The notes: generated by a model not told the origin, from the sequence alone. A stretch of 8,830 nucleotides of DNA from Actinomycetota bacterium (GCA_003168295.1 PMST01000117.1:3538-12367); one strand, 5' to 3'. Positions 1 through 6,308 are shown, numbered from the stretch's first letter. Translations and numbers: made by a program.

Positions 1-1091
1 TCGAGCGAGTCCAGGGCCCAGGCGAGCACCTCCGGATCGTCGAGCCGGTAGGACTCCACGTTGTCGAGCAACGGCTCCTCGTGCAGGTAATACCGGATGA
101 GGTCGGGGATGTAGGTGTAGACGAGCTTGTCGTCGGCCACCCCGTTGCCGACCGCGTTCGCGATCGTGACATGGCCGGCCCGCGCGGCGTTGATCACGCC
201 TGGGCAGCCGATCACCGAGTCCGGCCGGAAATGCAACGGGTCGAGGAAGTCGTCGTCGATCCGGCGGTAGATGACGTCGACCGGGCGGCTGCCGCGGGTG
301 GTATGCACGAAGACCCGGTTGCGGGAGCAGAACAGGTCCCGCCCCTCCACCAGCTCCACGCCCATCAGCCGGGCGAGCAGGGTGTGCTCGAAGTACGCGG
401 CGTTGTGCACGCCCGGGGTCAGCACGACCACGCACGGATCCGCCGTCCCGCGCGGCGCCGCGGCCCGGAGCGCGGCCAGCAGCCGGGACGGGTACTCATC
501 CACCCGGTGCACGCTCTGCTCGCCGAACAAGGCGGGGAACGTCCTGGTCATCGCCAGCCGGTTCTCGATCACGTAACTCACGCCGGAAGGCACTCGGATG
601 TTGTCCTCAAGGACCCGGAACCGGCCCTGTTCGTCGCGGATGAGATCGATGCCGGCCACGTGCACCCGGACGTCGTTCGGTGGCGCGAAGTCAGCCACCT
701 CCCTGCGGAACCTCGGCGACGTGTAGATCAATCGCCACGGCATGACGCCGTCGTCGAAGAGCCGGCCCGGCCCGTAGACGTCGGCGAGGAAGGCCTCGAG
801 CGCGAGCACCCGCTGGCGCACGCCGCGGGCCACCAGGTCCCACTCCACCGCGTCGATGACCCGCGGGATCAGGTCGAGCGGGAAGGGTCGCTCCTCGCCG
901 GCGAAGTCGTAGGTGACCCCGCGGTCGGTGAACACGCGCGCGAGCTGGTCGGCCCGGTACCGCAGCTCGGCCGGATCCATCGGCTGCAGCACGGACACCA
1001 GCGCGTCGTAGGGCGTCCGGGGTTTGCCCGGAGCCGCGAACATCTCGTCCCAGGCCTGGGCAAGCCGGTAACCATCGAAAATGTCCGCCAC
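1..1091 (-). CDS. Circularly permuted type 2 ATP-grasp protein (partial, 3' end outside window)
   Basis: The minus strand reads 363 codons without a stop and runs off the left edge; the family is usually about 480-550 residues, so roughly a quarter to a third is missing. The N-terminus VADIFDGYRLAQAWDEMF is the typical beginning of the DUF404/DUF407 family. Further family blocks are LEDNIRVPSGVSYVIENR (about residues 161-178), TPGVHNAAYFEHTLLAR, and YRRIDDDFLDPL with the acidic triplet at 279-281, expected to bind Mg-ATP. These proteins are predicted ATP-dependent carboxylate-amine ligases. In many bacteria they are encoded with alpha-E and transglutaminase-like proteins and are suggested to make or attach a peptide; the substrate is unknown. 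Those partners would lie left of the window. The start is GTG at 1091, matching family N-termini. The same frame stays open upstream to about 1336, but that part is Cys- and Pro/Ala-rich, has no ATG and looks non-coding. Family is certain, function is not. Confidence 0.9.
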   Translation of the reverse strand, partial: MADIFDGYRLAQAWDEMFAAPGKPRTPYDALVSVLQPMDPAELRYRADQLARVFTDRGVTYDFAGEERPFPLDLIPRVIDAVEWDLVARGVRQRVLALEAFLADVYGPGRLFDDGVMPWRLIYTSPRFRREVADFAPPNDVRVHVAGIDLIRDEQGRFRVLEDNIRVPSGVSYVIENRLAMTRTFPALFGEQSVHRVDEYPSRLLAALRAAAPRGTADPCVVVLTPGVHNAAYFEHTLLARLMGVELVEGRDLFCSRNRVFVHTTRGSRPVDVIYRRIDDDFLDPLHFRPDSVIGCPGVINAARAGHVTIANAVGNGVADDKLVYTYIPDLIRYYLHEEPLLDNVESYRLDDPEVLAWALDSL

Positions 1092-1097
1092 AAGCGA

Positions 1098-1134
1098 AGC
1101 GTAGTCACAATATGTTTGCCGCGCATCACAGCAA
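1098..1134 (-). promoter_or_regulatory. Candidate promoter of the ATP-grasp gene, giving a leaderless or near-leaderless mRNA
   Basis: No Shine-Dalgarno sequence precedes the GTG at 1091. Two TAnnnT hexamers lie just upstream on the minus strand. TACGCT (1103-1098) ends 6 nt before the GTG, so transcription would start at the start codon. TATTGT (1112-1107) has TTGCTG (1134-1129) 16 nt upstream as a weak -35 and would give a leader of about 8 nt. Either fits leaderless initiation, which is common in actinobacteria. Hexamer matches are weak. Confidence 0.4.
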
Positions 1135-1182
1135 TGTTTCCGTTTGTTTCCTGCAGGGTCCCTTGCGGGCGGGGCCGGGTTG

Positions 1183-1223
1183 GCCGGGGCCGGCTTGCTC
1201 GGTGCCGGGGTCGGCTTGCCTCG
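1183..1223. repeat. Imperfect tandem repeat, about 20 bp, two copies
   Basis: GCCGGGGCCGGCTTGCTCG (1183-1201) is followed by GCCGGGGTCGGCTTGCCTCG (1204-1223), differing by one substitution and one inserted C. It lies in the non-coding interval between the ATP-grasp start and the sthA stop. In the ATP-grasp frame it would read as a Pro/Ala/Lys-rich stretch, but there is no credible start codon there. No function is evident. Confidence 0.5.
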
Positions 1224-1256
1224 CGTGGGGCGGCTCAGACGGCATTGTCTCCTGCC

Positions 1257-1296
1257 GCAGGTGTTAAAACAGCAACGACGACAGGACCACACCTGC
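1257..1296. repeat. 8-bp perfect inverted repeat with a 24-nt spacer
   Basis: GCAGGTGT (1257-1264) is matched by ACACCTGC (1289-1296). The core GCAGGTG occurs again in direct orientation at 1351-1357, beside the sthA stop. It could be a long-loop hairpin in sthA 3' RNA or paired sites for a regulator acting on the ATP-grasp gene. Neither can be decided from the sequence. Confidence 0.4.
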
Positions 1297-1322
1297 AGCC
1301 GACATACCGGGGGGCGAAATGT

Positions 1323-1343
1323 ACCTAATGTCGAGATTTAGGT
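1323..1343 (-). terminator. Possible sthA 3' hairpin (ACCTAA / TTAGGT inverted repeat)
   Basis: A perfect 6-bp inverted repeat with a 9-nt loop starts 17 nt past the sthA stop codon. The stem is AT-rich and no clear U-tract follows, so it is a poor intrinsic terminator; it could equally be a protein-binding site. Confidence 0.3.
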
Positions 1344-1360
1344 GGGGTGGGCAGGTGCGG

Positions 1361-2761
1361 TCAGGAGAAGCGGGCGATCTGGCGCATCTTGTTCATCGCG
1401 TCTAGGGCGGCGACCTTGTAGGCCTCCGCCAGGGTCGGGTAGTTGAAGACGGCGTCGACCAGGTAGTCGATAGTGCCGCCGCAGCCCATGACGGCCTGGC
1501 CGATGTGGACGAGTTCGGTGGCGCCGGTGCCGAACACGTGGACGCCGAGCAGCTTCCGGTCCTCGAGGCAGACCAGGAGTTTCAGCACTCCGTAGGAATC
1601 GCCGATGATCTGGCCGCGGGCCAGCTCCCGGTAGCGGGAGACGCCTACCTCGAAGGGCACGCTGTCCCTAGTCAGCTGTTCCTCGGTCCGGCCGACGAAA
1701 CTGATCTCGGGAATGCTGTAGATGCCGATCGGGTACAGTTCGCTGACCGCGTGCAGCGTCTCCCCGCAGGCGTGGTGCGCCGCGATCCGGCCCTGTTCCA
1801 TGGACGTGGCCGCCAGCGCAGGGAAACCGATGACGTCGCCGACCGCGTAGATGTGCGGCACCGCGGTCCGGAAGAACTCGTCCACCACGATCCGGCCGCG
1901 CTTGTCGGCGGTCAGGCCGGCCGCGTCGAGCTTGAGGATGTCGCTCACGCCCTGCCGTCCCGCCGAGTACAGGACGGTGTCGGCGGGGATCTTCTTCCCG
2001 CTCGCCAGCGTGGCGATCGCGCCCTCCGGCCTGGCCTCGACCGAGGACACGGTCTCGCCGAACCGGAACGTGACCGCGAGATCGCGCAGGTGGTACTTGA
2101 GCGCCTCGACCACCTCGACATCGCAGAACTCCAGCATCCGGTCGCGCTGCTCCACCACCGTGACCTTGGTGCCAAGCGCCGCGAACATGGACACGTACTC
2201 GATTCCGATCACACCGGCGCCCGCGACCACCATTGAGCGGGGCACCTGCTGCAGGTGGACGATCCCGTCCGAATCGATCACGGTGCGGTCGTCGAACTCG
2301 ACGCTGGCCGGCCGGGCAGGCCGGGTGCCGGTGGCGATCACGATCGCCTCGGCGCTGGCCCGGCGGATCCGGCCGTCCCCGTCGTCGATTTCCACCGTGT
2401 GCGGGTCGGCGAAACGGCCGGTGCCGCTCAGGATCGCGACCCGGTTGCGGGTCAGCTGGCTGCGTACGACGTCCATCTCCCGGCCGACCACGTGACTGGT
2501 GCGGGCGGCCAGGTCGGCCACGGTGATGTCGTCCTTGACCCGGTAGCTCGAGCCGTACATCTCCCGCTGGTCCAGACCGGTCAGGTACAGGATCGCCTCG
2601 CGCAGGGTCTTGGACGGGATCGTACCGGTGTTCAGGCAGACGCCGCCGATCATGTCCCGGCGCTCGATGATCGCCACCCGCCGCTCGAGCTTCGCCGCGG
2701 CGATGGCCGCCTTCTGGCCGCCAGGCCCGGAGCCGATCACCAGCACGTCGAAGTCGTACAC
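1361..2761 (-). CDS. sthA: Soluble Si-specific NAD(P)+ transhydrogenase
   Basis: This 466-residue flavoprotein has the usual SthA length. It transfers hydride between NADPH and NAD+ in the cytosol and balances the two pools. An N-terminal FAD-binding GSGPGG (residues 10-15) is followed by [18 protein letters not shown]. There Cys42 is kept but the second redox Cys of dihydrolipoamide and glutathione reductases is Thr47. A second dinucleotide fold, [17 protein letters not shown], begins at 181, and the FAD motif [13 protein letters not shown] is at 305-317. Near the C-terminus [16 protein letters not shown] has Tyr441 where disulfide reductases have the catalytic His. Loss of both features is characteristic of SthA and rules out a lipoamide or mycothione reductase. 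The start is GTG at 2761, directly before [11 protein letters not shown] as in homologues. No Shine-Dalgarno is visible. A poor -10-like CACACT (2774-2769) ends 7 nt upstream, so this mRNA may also be leaderless. The gene is divergent from the cobalamin-binding gene. Confidence 0.95.
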   Translation of the reverse strand: MYDFDVLVIGSGPGGQKAAIAAAKLERRVAIIERRDMIGGVCLNTGTIPSKTLREAILYLTGLDQREMYGSSYRVKDDITVADLAARTSHVVGREMDVVRSQLTRNRVAILSGTGRFADPHTVEIDDGDGRIRRASAEAIVIATGTRPARPASVEFDDRTVIDSDGIVHLQQVPRSMVVAGAGVIGIEYVSMFAALGTKVTVVEQRDRMLEFCDVEVVEALKYHLRDLAVTFRFGETVSSVEARPEGAIATLASGKKIPADTVLYSAGRQGVSDILKLDAAGLTADKRGRIVVDEFFRTAVPHIYAVGDVIGFPALAATSMEQGRIAAHHACGETLHAVSELYPIGIYSIPEISFVGRTEEQLTRDSVPFEVGVSRYRELARGQIIGDSYGVLKLLVCLEDRKLLGVHVFGTGATELVHIGQAVMGCGGTIDYLVDAVFNYPTLAEAYKVAALDAMNKMRQIARFS

Positions 2762-2792
2762 ATGATCTAGTGTGACGGCCGGACGCCGCCTT

Positions 2793-2822
2793 TTGAAGCC
2801 CTCGGGCCCGGCTCTCTATGCT
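2793..2822 (+). promoter_or_regulatory. Promoter for a leaderless transcript of the cobalamin-binding protein gene
   Basis: A -35-like TTGAAG (2793-2798), an 18-nt spacer and a -10-like TATGCT (2817-2822) are followed 7 nt later by GTG at 2830. The predicted transcription start therefore falls on the start codon. The only purine-rich stretch, GGGGAG (2823-2828), is 1 nt from the GTG, too close to serve as a Shine-Dalgarno. An ATG at 2818 lies inside the -10 element and would not be transcribed from this promoter. Confidence 0.55.
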
Positions 2823-2829
2823 GGGGAGC

Positions 2830-3750
2830 GTGCGCCTGGTCTCGCTGCTACCGTCGGCCACCGAGATCGTCTATGCTCTCGGCCTCGGCGACGACCTGGC
2901 CGGGGTCACCTTCGAGTGCGACGAGCCGCCCGCTGCTCGCACGGACAAGGCCATCGTGGTGGGCGGCCGGGACACCAGCGGGATGACGCCGGGTGACATC
3001 GACCGCTACGTCCGTGCGCAGCTAGCCGCGGGCCAGGACCTGTACACGCTGCACGCGCGGGCGCTGGCCGGGCTGGCCCCGGACCTGATCTTGACCCAGG
3101 ACCTGTGCCGGGTCTGTGCGCTGCCGTCCGGGCACGTCAACGACGCGCTGACCTACCTGGGCTGCCGGGCGGAGGTGCTGACCCTGGATCCGCACTCGCT
3201 CGACGACGTGCTGGACTCGATCCTGGTCGTCGGGCGGCGAGCCGGCGTGGCGGACCGCGCCGAACGGCTGGTCGGTGAGCTCCGCGCCCGGCTGGCGCGG
3301 GTCGCGGCCAGCGTGGCCGGGGCAAGCGGGAGTCGGCGGGGGCGGGGGCGGGCGAAGGCGGCGGTGGTCGAATGGGTGGATCCGCCGTTTAGCGCGGGGC
3401 ACTGGGTGCCTGATCTTGTTGCCGCGGCGGGGGGCGAGGCGGTGGCGGCCCGGCCCGGCGCGGCGTCGGTGCAGACGAGCTGGGCTGATATCGCCGCGGC
3501 CGGACCCGATTTGGTGGTGGTGGCGCCGTGCGGATTCCACCTGGCGGGGGCGGTCGAGCAGGCGCGGTCGGTCGTCGGGGCGCTGGCGGCTGAGGGGCTG
3601 CCGGACGTGCCGGTGTGGGCGATCGACGCCGACGGCATCGTGGTCCGGCCCGGTCCCCGGCTGGTCAACGGGGTCGAGGCCCTCGCCGCGATCCTGTACC
3701 CGCGGGCCGTGCCCGCGCCGCCCCCGGGCACCATCCAACGCGTCAGGTAG
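2830..3750 (+). CDS. BtuF-like cobalamin-binding protein without signal peptide
   Basis: The product is 306 residues from GTG 2830 (an in-frame ATG at 2818 would add four). It opens directly with RLVSLLPSATEIVYALG, the first strand-helix of the periplasmic-binding-protein class III fold used by BtuF and siderophore receptors. Family blocks follow: LILTQDLCRVCALPSGHV (about 87-104), EWVDPPFSAGHWVPDLVAAAGG (about 181-202, with the aromatic and GHW residues of the ligand side) and VVVAPCGFHL (about 229-238). These identify the widespread 'cobalamin-binding protein' branch, whose members are often encoded alone. There is no signal peptide, lipobox or membrane helix, so the protein is predicted cytosolic, unlike classical BtuF. 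No BtuC or BtuD partner is in the window, and B12 binding is inferred only from family. A low-complexity Arg/Gly insert (about 166-174) is probably a surface loop. The next reading unit is a decayed transporter, not a partner. Confidence 0.85.
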   Translation: MRLVSLLPSATEIVYALGLGDDLAGVTFECDEPPAARTDKAIVVGGRDTSGMTPGDIDRYVRAQLAAGQDLYTLHARALAGLAPDLILTQDLCRVCALPSGHVNDALTYLGCRAEVLTLDPHSLDDVLDSILVVGRRAGVADRAERLVGELRARLARVAASVAGASGSRRGRGRAKAAVVEWVDPPFSAGHWVPDLVAAAGGEAVAARPGAASVQTSWADIAAAGPDLVVVAPCGFHLAGAVEQARSVVGALAAEGLPDVPVWAIDADGIVVRPGPRLVNGVEALAAILYPRAVPAPPPGTIQRVR

Positions 3751-3789
3751 CCGGGGGAAGGGACCTGTGAGTGTCATGTTCATTTTGAT

Positions 3790-3815
3790 TTCGCCAGGGA
3801 AGAGGCGGGGGCGAA
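3790..3815 (+). terminator. Possible hairpin after the cobalamin-binding protein gene
   Basis: TTCGCC (3790-3795) and GGCGAA (3810-3815) form a perfect 6-bp inverted repeat with a 14-nt loop, 39 nt after the stop codon. There is no U-tract. It could be a weak terminator or an old operator for the decayed transporter downstream. Confidence 0.25.
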
Positions 3816-3823
3816 CCGGCAGC

Positions 3824-3829
3824 AAGGAG
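3824..3829 (+). promoter_or_regulatory. Ribosome binding site of the decayed transporter
   Basis: AAGGAG lies 9 nt before the ATG at 3839. This intact translation signal supports 3839 as the ancestral start, rather than the in-frame ATG at 3776, which has no such site. Confidence 0.55.
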
Positions 3830-3838
3830 CTTCCGCCC

Positions 3839-4127
3839 ATGGCCCAGCCCACGAGTACCGGCAACGTACTGGCCATGCTGCAGCAGTGGATGATCACCGT
3901 CGGGATCCTCATCTCCTACATCGTCGCGCTGATCATCTTCAGCGCCTTCCCCGGCAGCGCGGCCACCGTCGGCTGGCGGCTGGTCCTCGGCCTCGGCGCG
4001 GTCCCGGCTGTGTGCGCTGGCGATTGTGTTCGTCTGGAAGTTCCTGCCCGAGACCAAGAACCTGCCGGTCGAGGAGATCATCGGCCTGTTCGAGCACAAA
4101 CAGACCACGTTGCCGGAGGCCGCCTGA
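3839..4127 (+). pseudogene. Remnant of a major facilitator (sugar porter) transporter
   Basis: From the ATG at 3839 the frame reads MAQPTSTGN and then LQQWMITVGILISYIVALII and WRLVLGLGAVPA, which match the TM5-TM6 region of sugar porters (QQ-MITVGIL-SY and WR-MLGLGAVPA). At about 4008-4014 the frame shifts by one. The new frame continues ALAIVFVWKFLPETKNLPVE and EIIGLFEHK to a TGA at 4125, which is the conserved end of the family (last helix, PETK and EEI motifs). Sugar porters are about 450-500 residues; this covers fewer than 100. The first helices and everything between TM6 and TM12 are gone. The ribosome binding site and start survive, so the first deletion probably joined the true N-terminus to the TM5 region. 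Not expected to transport anything. A frameshifted two-helix small protein is conceivable but unlikely. Confidence 0.85.
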
Positions 4128-4210
4128 GGGTTACAGGGGCCGGCCGGCGGTGAGGGTTGCGGGGCCGCCGGCCGGCGCCGGGGTTACAGGGGCGGGCCGG
4201 CGGTGAGGGT
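4128..4210. repeat. Tandem duplication of the 3' end of the HtrA-like protease gene
   Basis: A 30-bp unit at 4128-4157 recurs at 4181-4210 with one mismatch (period 53 bp). On the minus strand the right copy encodes the protease's last residues TLTAGPPL and its TAA stop. The left copy repeats the same codons (TLTAGRPL) and a second TAA, beyond the real stop. This looks like a partial tandem duplication; both copies sit in the convergent gap between the transporter remnant and the protease. Confidence 0.75.
4166..4177. terminator. 12-bp perfect palindrome between convergent genes, possible bidirectional terminator
   Basis: CGCCGGCCGGCG is fully self-complementary and sits in the spacer between the two 30-bp repeat copies, flanked by more GC-rich sequence that could extend a hairpin. 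There is no U-tract on either strand, so termination is only suggested by its place. Confidence 0.25.
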
Positions 4211-5605
4211 CAGGGTGGCGGTCTTGGTCTGGCCGGACGGGGTGACCCAGGTGAGCGAGATGTGCGTGCCGGGCTGGTACTTCGACACCACGGCGGTCAG
4301 GCTGGCCGGGGAGCCGACCGTCTGGCCGTTCACGCTGGTGATGACCGAACCCGCGGTCAGGCCCGCCGAGTCGGCCGGGCTGCCGCAGATGGTGCCGAGG
4401 ACCAGCGTGCCGGAGTCCGCCGAGGCGATCGTCTGCGGCACGGTCAGGTTGGCGTTGTTGGTGTAGCAGCCCGTGTTGTCGCCGTTCCCCGAGCCGCCGA
4501 AACCGCCGCCGCCGCCCGAGCCGCCGAACCCGCCGCCACCGCCAAAGCCGCCGCCGCCGCTGTTCTGCTCCTGGTTAGCCTGGGCCGCCGGGCTGGGGTT
4601 CGTCCCCTCGCCGATGTAGATCCCGATGAAGGGGGGGTAGCCGATCACGATCGTGGAGCTGGCGTCGCCCGCGGAGATCTGGCTGCCGACCGCCATGGCC
4701 GTCTTGATCGGGATGGCGAACCCGGACGCCGACTGCTGCCCCGGGGTGGTCACGTCGTTGCCCGCGGTGTCCATCCCGATGACCTGGCCCGCGGCGTTCG
4801 CCAGCGGGCCGCCGGAGTCGCCGGCCACGATGTCCGCGTTGGTCTGGATCATCCCGTGCAGCGTCTCGGAGGTGACCGTGCCGCCCTGATCGCTGGCGGT
4901 GATGGTCTGGTTAAGCCCGGTGACCTGGCCGGTAGCGGGAACGATCTGGCTCTGCCCCTCGGCGTTGCCCATGGCCACCACCGACGTCCCGGATTTGACC
5001 GTGGCAGGATTAGCGGGCGTGATCGGGCGCAGGCCAGACACGCCCTGCAGCTGGATCTCGGCGACATCGCCGGTGACGTCGTAGCCGACCACCTTGGCCG
5101 GGTAGGTCTTGCCCGTCGCCACCGAGGTGGCGCTGATCTTGGTGGCGTTCTCGATGACGTGGTTGTTGGTCAGCACCAGGCCGGTGGAGTTGAGCACCAT
5201 GCCGGTGCCCGCGGCCTGCTCGCTGCTGAACTGCAGCGTGGTGTTGATGATGACCAGGCTCGGCTCGACCTTCCTCAGGACCGCGGTCTCGCCGGCGCTG
5301 GTCCCGGGCACGATGCTGGGCAGCGGCGCCGCGCTGCTGCTCGGGGTACTTGGGTCCGGCGCGGCGGGCACGGCACTGATGCTGGGGGCCGGCGCCGCCG
5401 AGGCACTCGAGGTCGGGTGGTACAGCGCCACCACCGTGCCGGCGCCCAGGGCGCCGGCCGCCAGCGCCACGGCCAGGTAGCTCACGAAACCGACCCGGTG
5501 CCGGGGCGGCCTCGGGGGTGGTGGGCCTTGGGGAAAGGGCGAGGTGGGTCCGCCGAAACCATCGTCTCCCGCGGGCGGCTGGCCGTAGCCGCTGTAATCC
5601 TGCAT
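4184..5605 (-). CDS. Membrane-anchored HtrA/DegP-like serine protease with PDZ domain
   Basis: The 473-residue product has a Gly/Pro-rich cytoplasmic N-terminus (1-37), one membrane helix (about 39-62), a Ser/Ala/Pro-rich linker (about 63-100), a trypsin-like domain (about 105-315), a Gly-rich linker (about 350-374) and a C-terminal PDZ domain (about 380-468). The catalytic triad is visible: His149 in LTNNHVIEN, Asp180 in GYDVTGDVAEIQL, and Ser264 in AGDSGGPLAN. GTGMVLNSTGLVLTNNHV is the usual HtrA lead-in. The architecture resembles actinobacterial HtrA/PepD proteins that act outside the membrane in envelope stress and protein quality control. The PDZ domain carries CGSPADSAGLTAGSVITSVNG; Cys407 there and Cys380 at the domain start are the only cysteines and could form a disulfide outside the cell. 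The start is ATG 5605 with a weak AAGG about 10 nt upstream; the hydrophobic segment position supports it. No two-component or sigma-factor gene is adjacent. Its 3' end is duplicated just downstream. Confidence 0.92.
   Translation of the reverse strand: MQDYSGYGQPPAGDDGFGGPTSPFPQGPPPPRPPRHRVGFVSYLAVALAAGALGAGTVVALYHPTSSASAAPAPSISAVPAAPDPSTPSSSAAPLPSIVPGTSAGETAVLRKVEPSLVIINTTLQFSSEQAAGTGMVLNSTGLVLTNNHVIENATKISATSVATGKTYPAKVVGYDVTGDVAEIQLQGVSGLRPITPANPATVKSGTSVVAMGNAEGQSQIVPATGQVTGLNQTITASDQGGTVTSETLHGMIQTNADIVAGDSGGPLANAAGQVIGMDTAGNDVTTPGQQSASGFAIPIKTAMAVGSQISAGDASSTIVIGYPPFIGIYIGEGTNPSPAAQANQEQNSGGGGFGGGGGFGGSGGGGGFGGSGNGDNTGCYTNNANLTVPQTIASADSGTLVLGTICGSPADSAGLTAGSVITSVNGQTVGSPASLTAVVSKYQPGTHISLTWVTPSGQTKTATLTLTAGPPL
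4487..4562 (-). repeat. GGC/GGT-rich coding repeat (Gly-Phe/Ser linker)
   Basis: This part of the protease gene encodes repeated GGGGF and GGSG units between the protease and PDZ domains. It is simple-sequence DNA, prone to slippage, so linker length may vary between strains. Confidence 0.7.
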
Positions 5606-5665
5606 GTGTCATCAGCCTTAGGTCGGACGTCTGTGTCGCGCGCGCGGCAGCACCGGCCGGGCGGG

Positions 5666-5671
5666 ACCCTA
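5666..5671 (-). promoter_or_regulatory. Candidate -10 element of the HtrA-like protease gene
   Basis: TAGGGT on the minus strand has the TAnnnT form common in actinobacterial promoters and would start transcription near 5659, leaving a leader of about 54 nt. No good -35 is visible 16-18 nt upstream, so this is tentative. Confidence 0.3.
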
Positions 5672-5726
5672 GCCTGTCCTGCTTACCTCTAGTGAGCACT
5701 ACCAAGCTGATAGATAGCTGAAAGTC

Positions 5727-5749
5727 CGCTGCAGATCCCGTCAGCAGCG
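5727..5749 (-). terminator. Hairpin after the hemerythrin gene, probable terminator
   Basis: On the minus strand CGCTGC pairs with GCAGCG across an 11-nt loop, starting 14 nt past the hemerythrin stop codon. The following bases (GACTTTC) are only weakly T-rich. Position and GC stem suit a terminator. Confidence 0.45.
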
Positions 5750-5763
5750 AACCCCTAATTCTC

Positions 5764-6288
5764 TCATCCGAACGAGCCGTAGTGCGTGCCCCCGGGCGAA
5801 GCCGACGCGCGCGGGTGAGCCAGCTGGGCCGCGGCCTGCCTGCCCCGCAGTATCTTGCCGCCCAGCTCGCACGCCGCTTTCAAGGTCAGGACGGCGCGCA
5901 GCCTCGGCCACACCTGCCTCTCCTCGAAGTCGAAGTGGTCCAGGGCCGCCCGGGTGAACGCGGCGAGGAGCTCCTCGAACTCCGGGTCGCTCGCGTCCAG
6001 CGTGTCCAGCTCGGCGAGGAGTTCGCCGATCTCGAGCTGCTGGCAGATGGCCCGGTCGGCGAGCTGGCCGCCGCCGGGGACGTGCTCACCTACGGCCGGC
6101 CACAGGTACGTCCGCTCGGTCTCAGCGTGCTTGGCTTCCTCGACGATCAGCTCTTCGGTCATCATCTTGCGCAGCATCAGCTGATCCTCGCAGCCGCCGG
6201 TGGCCGCGGTCGGGCCCTTCTCGAGCTCGGCCAGTACCTGCCTGATCTCCTCATGATCGGTGGCCAGGACTTCGAACACGTCCTCCAT
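5764..6288 (-). CDS. Hemerythrin (HHE) domain protein with an altered metal site
   Basis: The 174-residue protein is a predicted four-helix bundle that holds a non-heme di-iron centre. Visible candidate ligands are His12 in ATDHEEIRQVL (helix 1), His54 and Glu58 in AKHAETERTYLWPAV (helix 2, H-x3-E) and His118 and Glu122 in ALDHFDFEERQVWPRL (helix 4, H-x3-E). In helix 3, where relatives normally carry His (as in E-E-H or E-H-R before the LL-EL segment), this protein has CQQLEIGELLAEL, so Gln84 stands in the His position. There is no signal peptide; the protein should be cytosolic. Relatives bind oxygen, sense redox or NO, or remove peroxide; which applies here cannot be told. A Gly/Ser-rich tail (about 160-174) follows the domain. 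The start is ATG 6288 with GAGGAA 7 nt upstream. Its 331-nt upstream gap contains several RNA structures, so regulation in the leader is plausible. Confidence 0.9.
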   Translation of the reverse strand: MEDVFEVLATDHEEIRQVLAELEKGPTAATGGCEDQLMLRKMMTEELIVEEAKHAETERTYLWPAVGEHVPGGGQLADRAICQQLEIGELLAELDTLDASDPEFEELLAAFTRAALDHFDFEERQVWPRLRAVLTLKAACELGGKILRGRQAAAQLAHPRASASPGGTHYGSFG

Positions 6289-6295
6289 CTCGGTC

Positions 6296-6308
6296 TTCCT
6301 CTCCTCCT
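6296..6308 (-). promoter_or_regulatory. Extended ribosome binding site of the hemerythrin gene
   Basis: The minus strand carries AGGAGG (6308-6303) directly followed by AGAGGAA (6302-6296), two overlapping purine-rich sites. GAGGAA is 7 nt from the ATG and is the better placed. The very strong site contrasts with the apparently leaderless genes at the left of the window. Confidence 0.7.

Noticed and set aside
81..1328. Long plus-strand open frame of 415 codons
   Set aside because: It is antisense to the clear ATP-grasp gene; its product is Arg/His/Val-rich with no recognisable motif, typical of GC-rich shadow frames.
1092..1336. In-frame N-terminal extension of the ATP-grasp protein
   Set aside because: The frame is open, but the peptide is Cys-rich and Pro/Ala-rich, with no ATG and no ribosome binding site; homologues begin at the GTG at 1091.
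1144..1341. Small plus-strand open frame of 65 codons
   Set aside because: Its Gly/Ala-rich start comes from the 20-bp tandem repeat; no ribosome binding site and no recognisable motif.
1361..2761. Dihydrolipoamide or mycothione reductase instead of SthA
   Set aside because: The second redox Cys is Thr47 and the C-terminal catalytic His is Tyr441, both typical of SthA and incompatible with a disulfide reductase.
4157..5692. Plus-strand open frame of 511 codons opposite the protease
   Set aside because: It has no family motif, while the minus strand encodes a full catalytic triad and PDZ domain.
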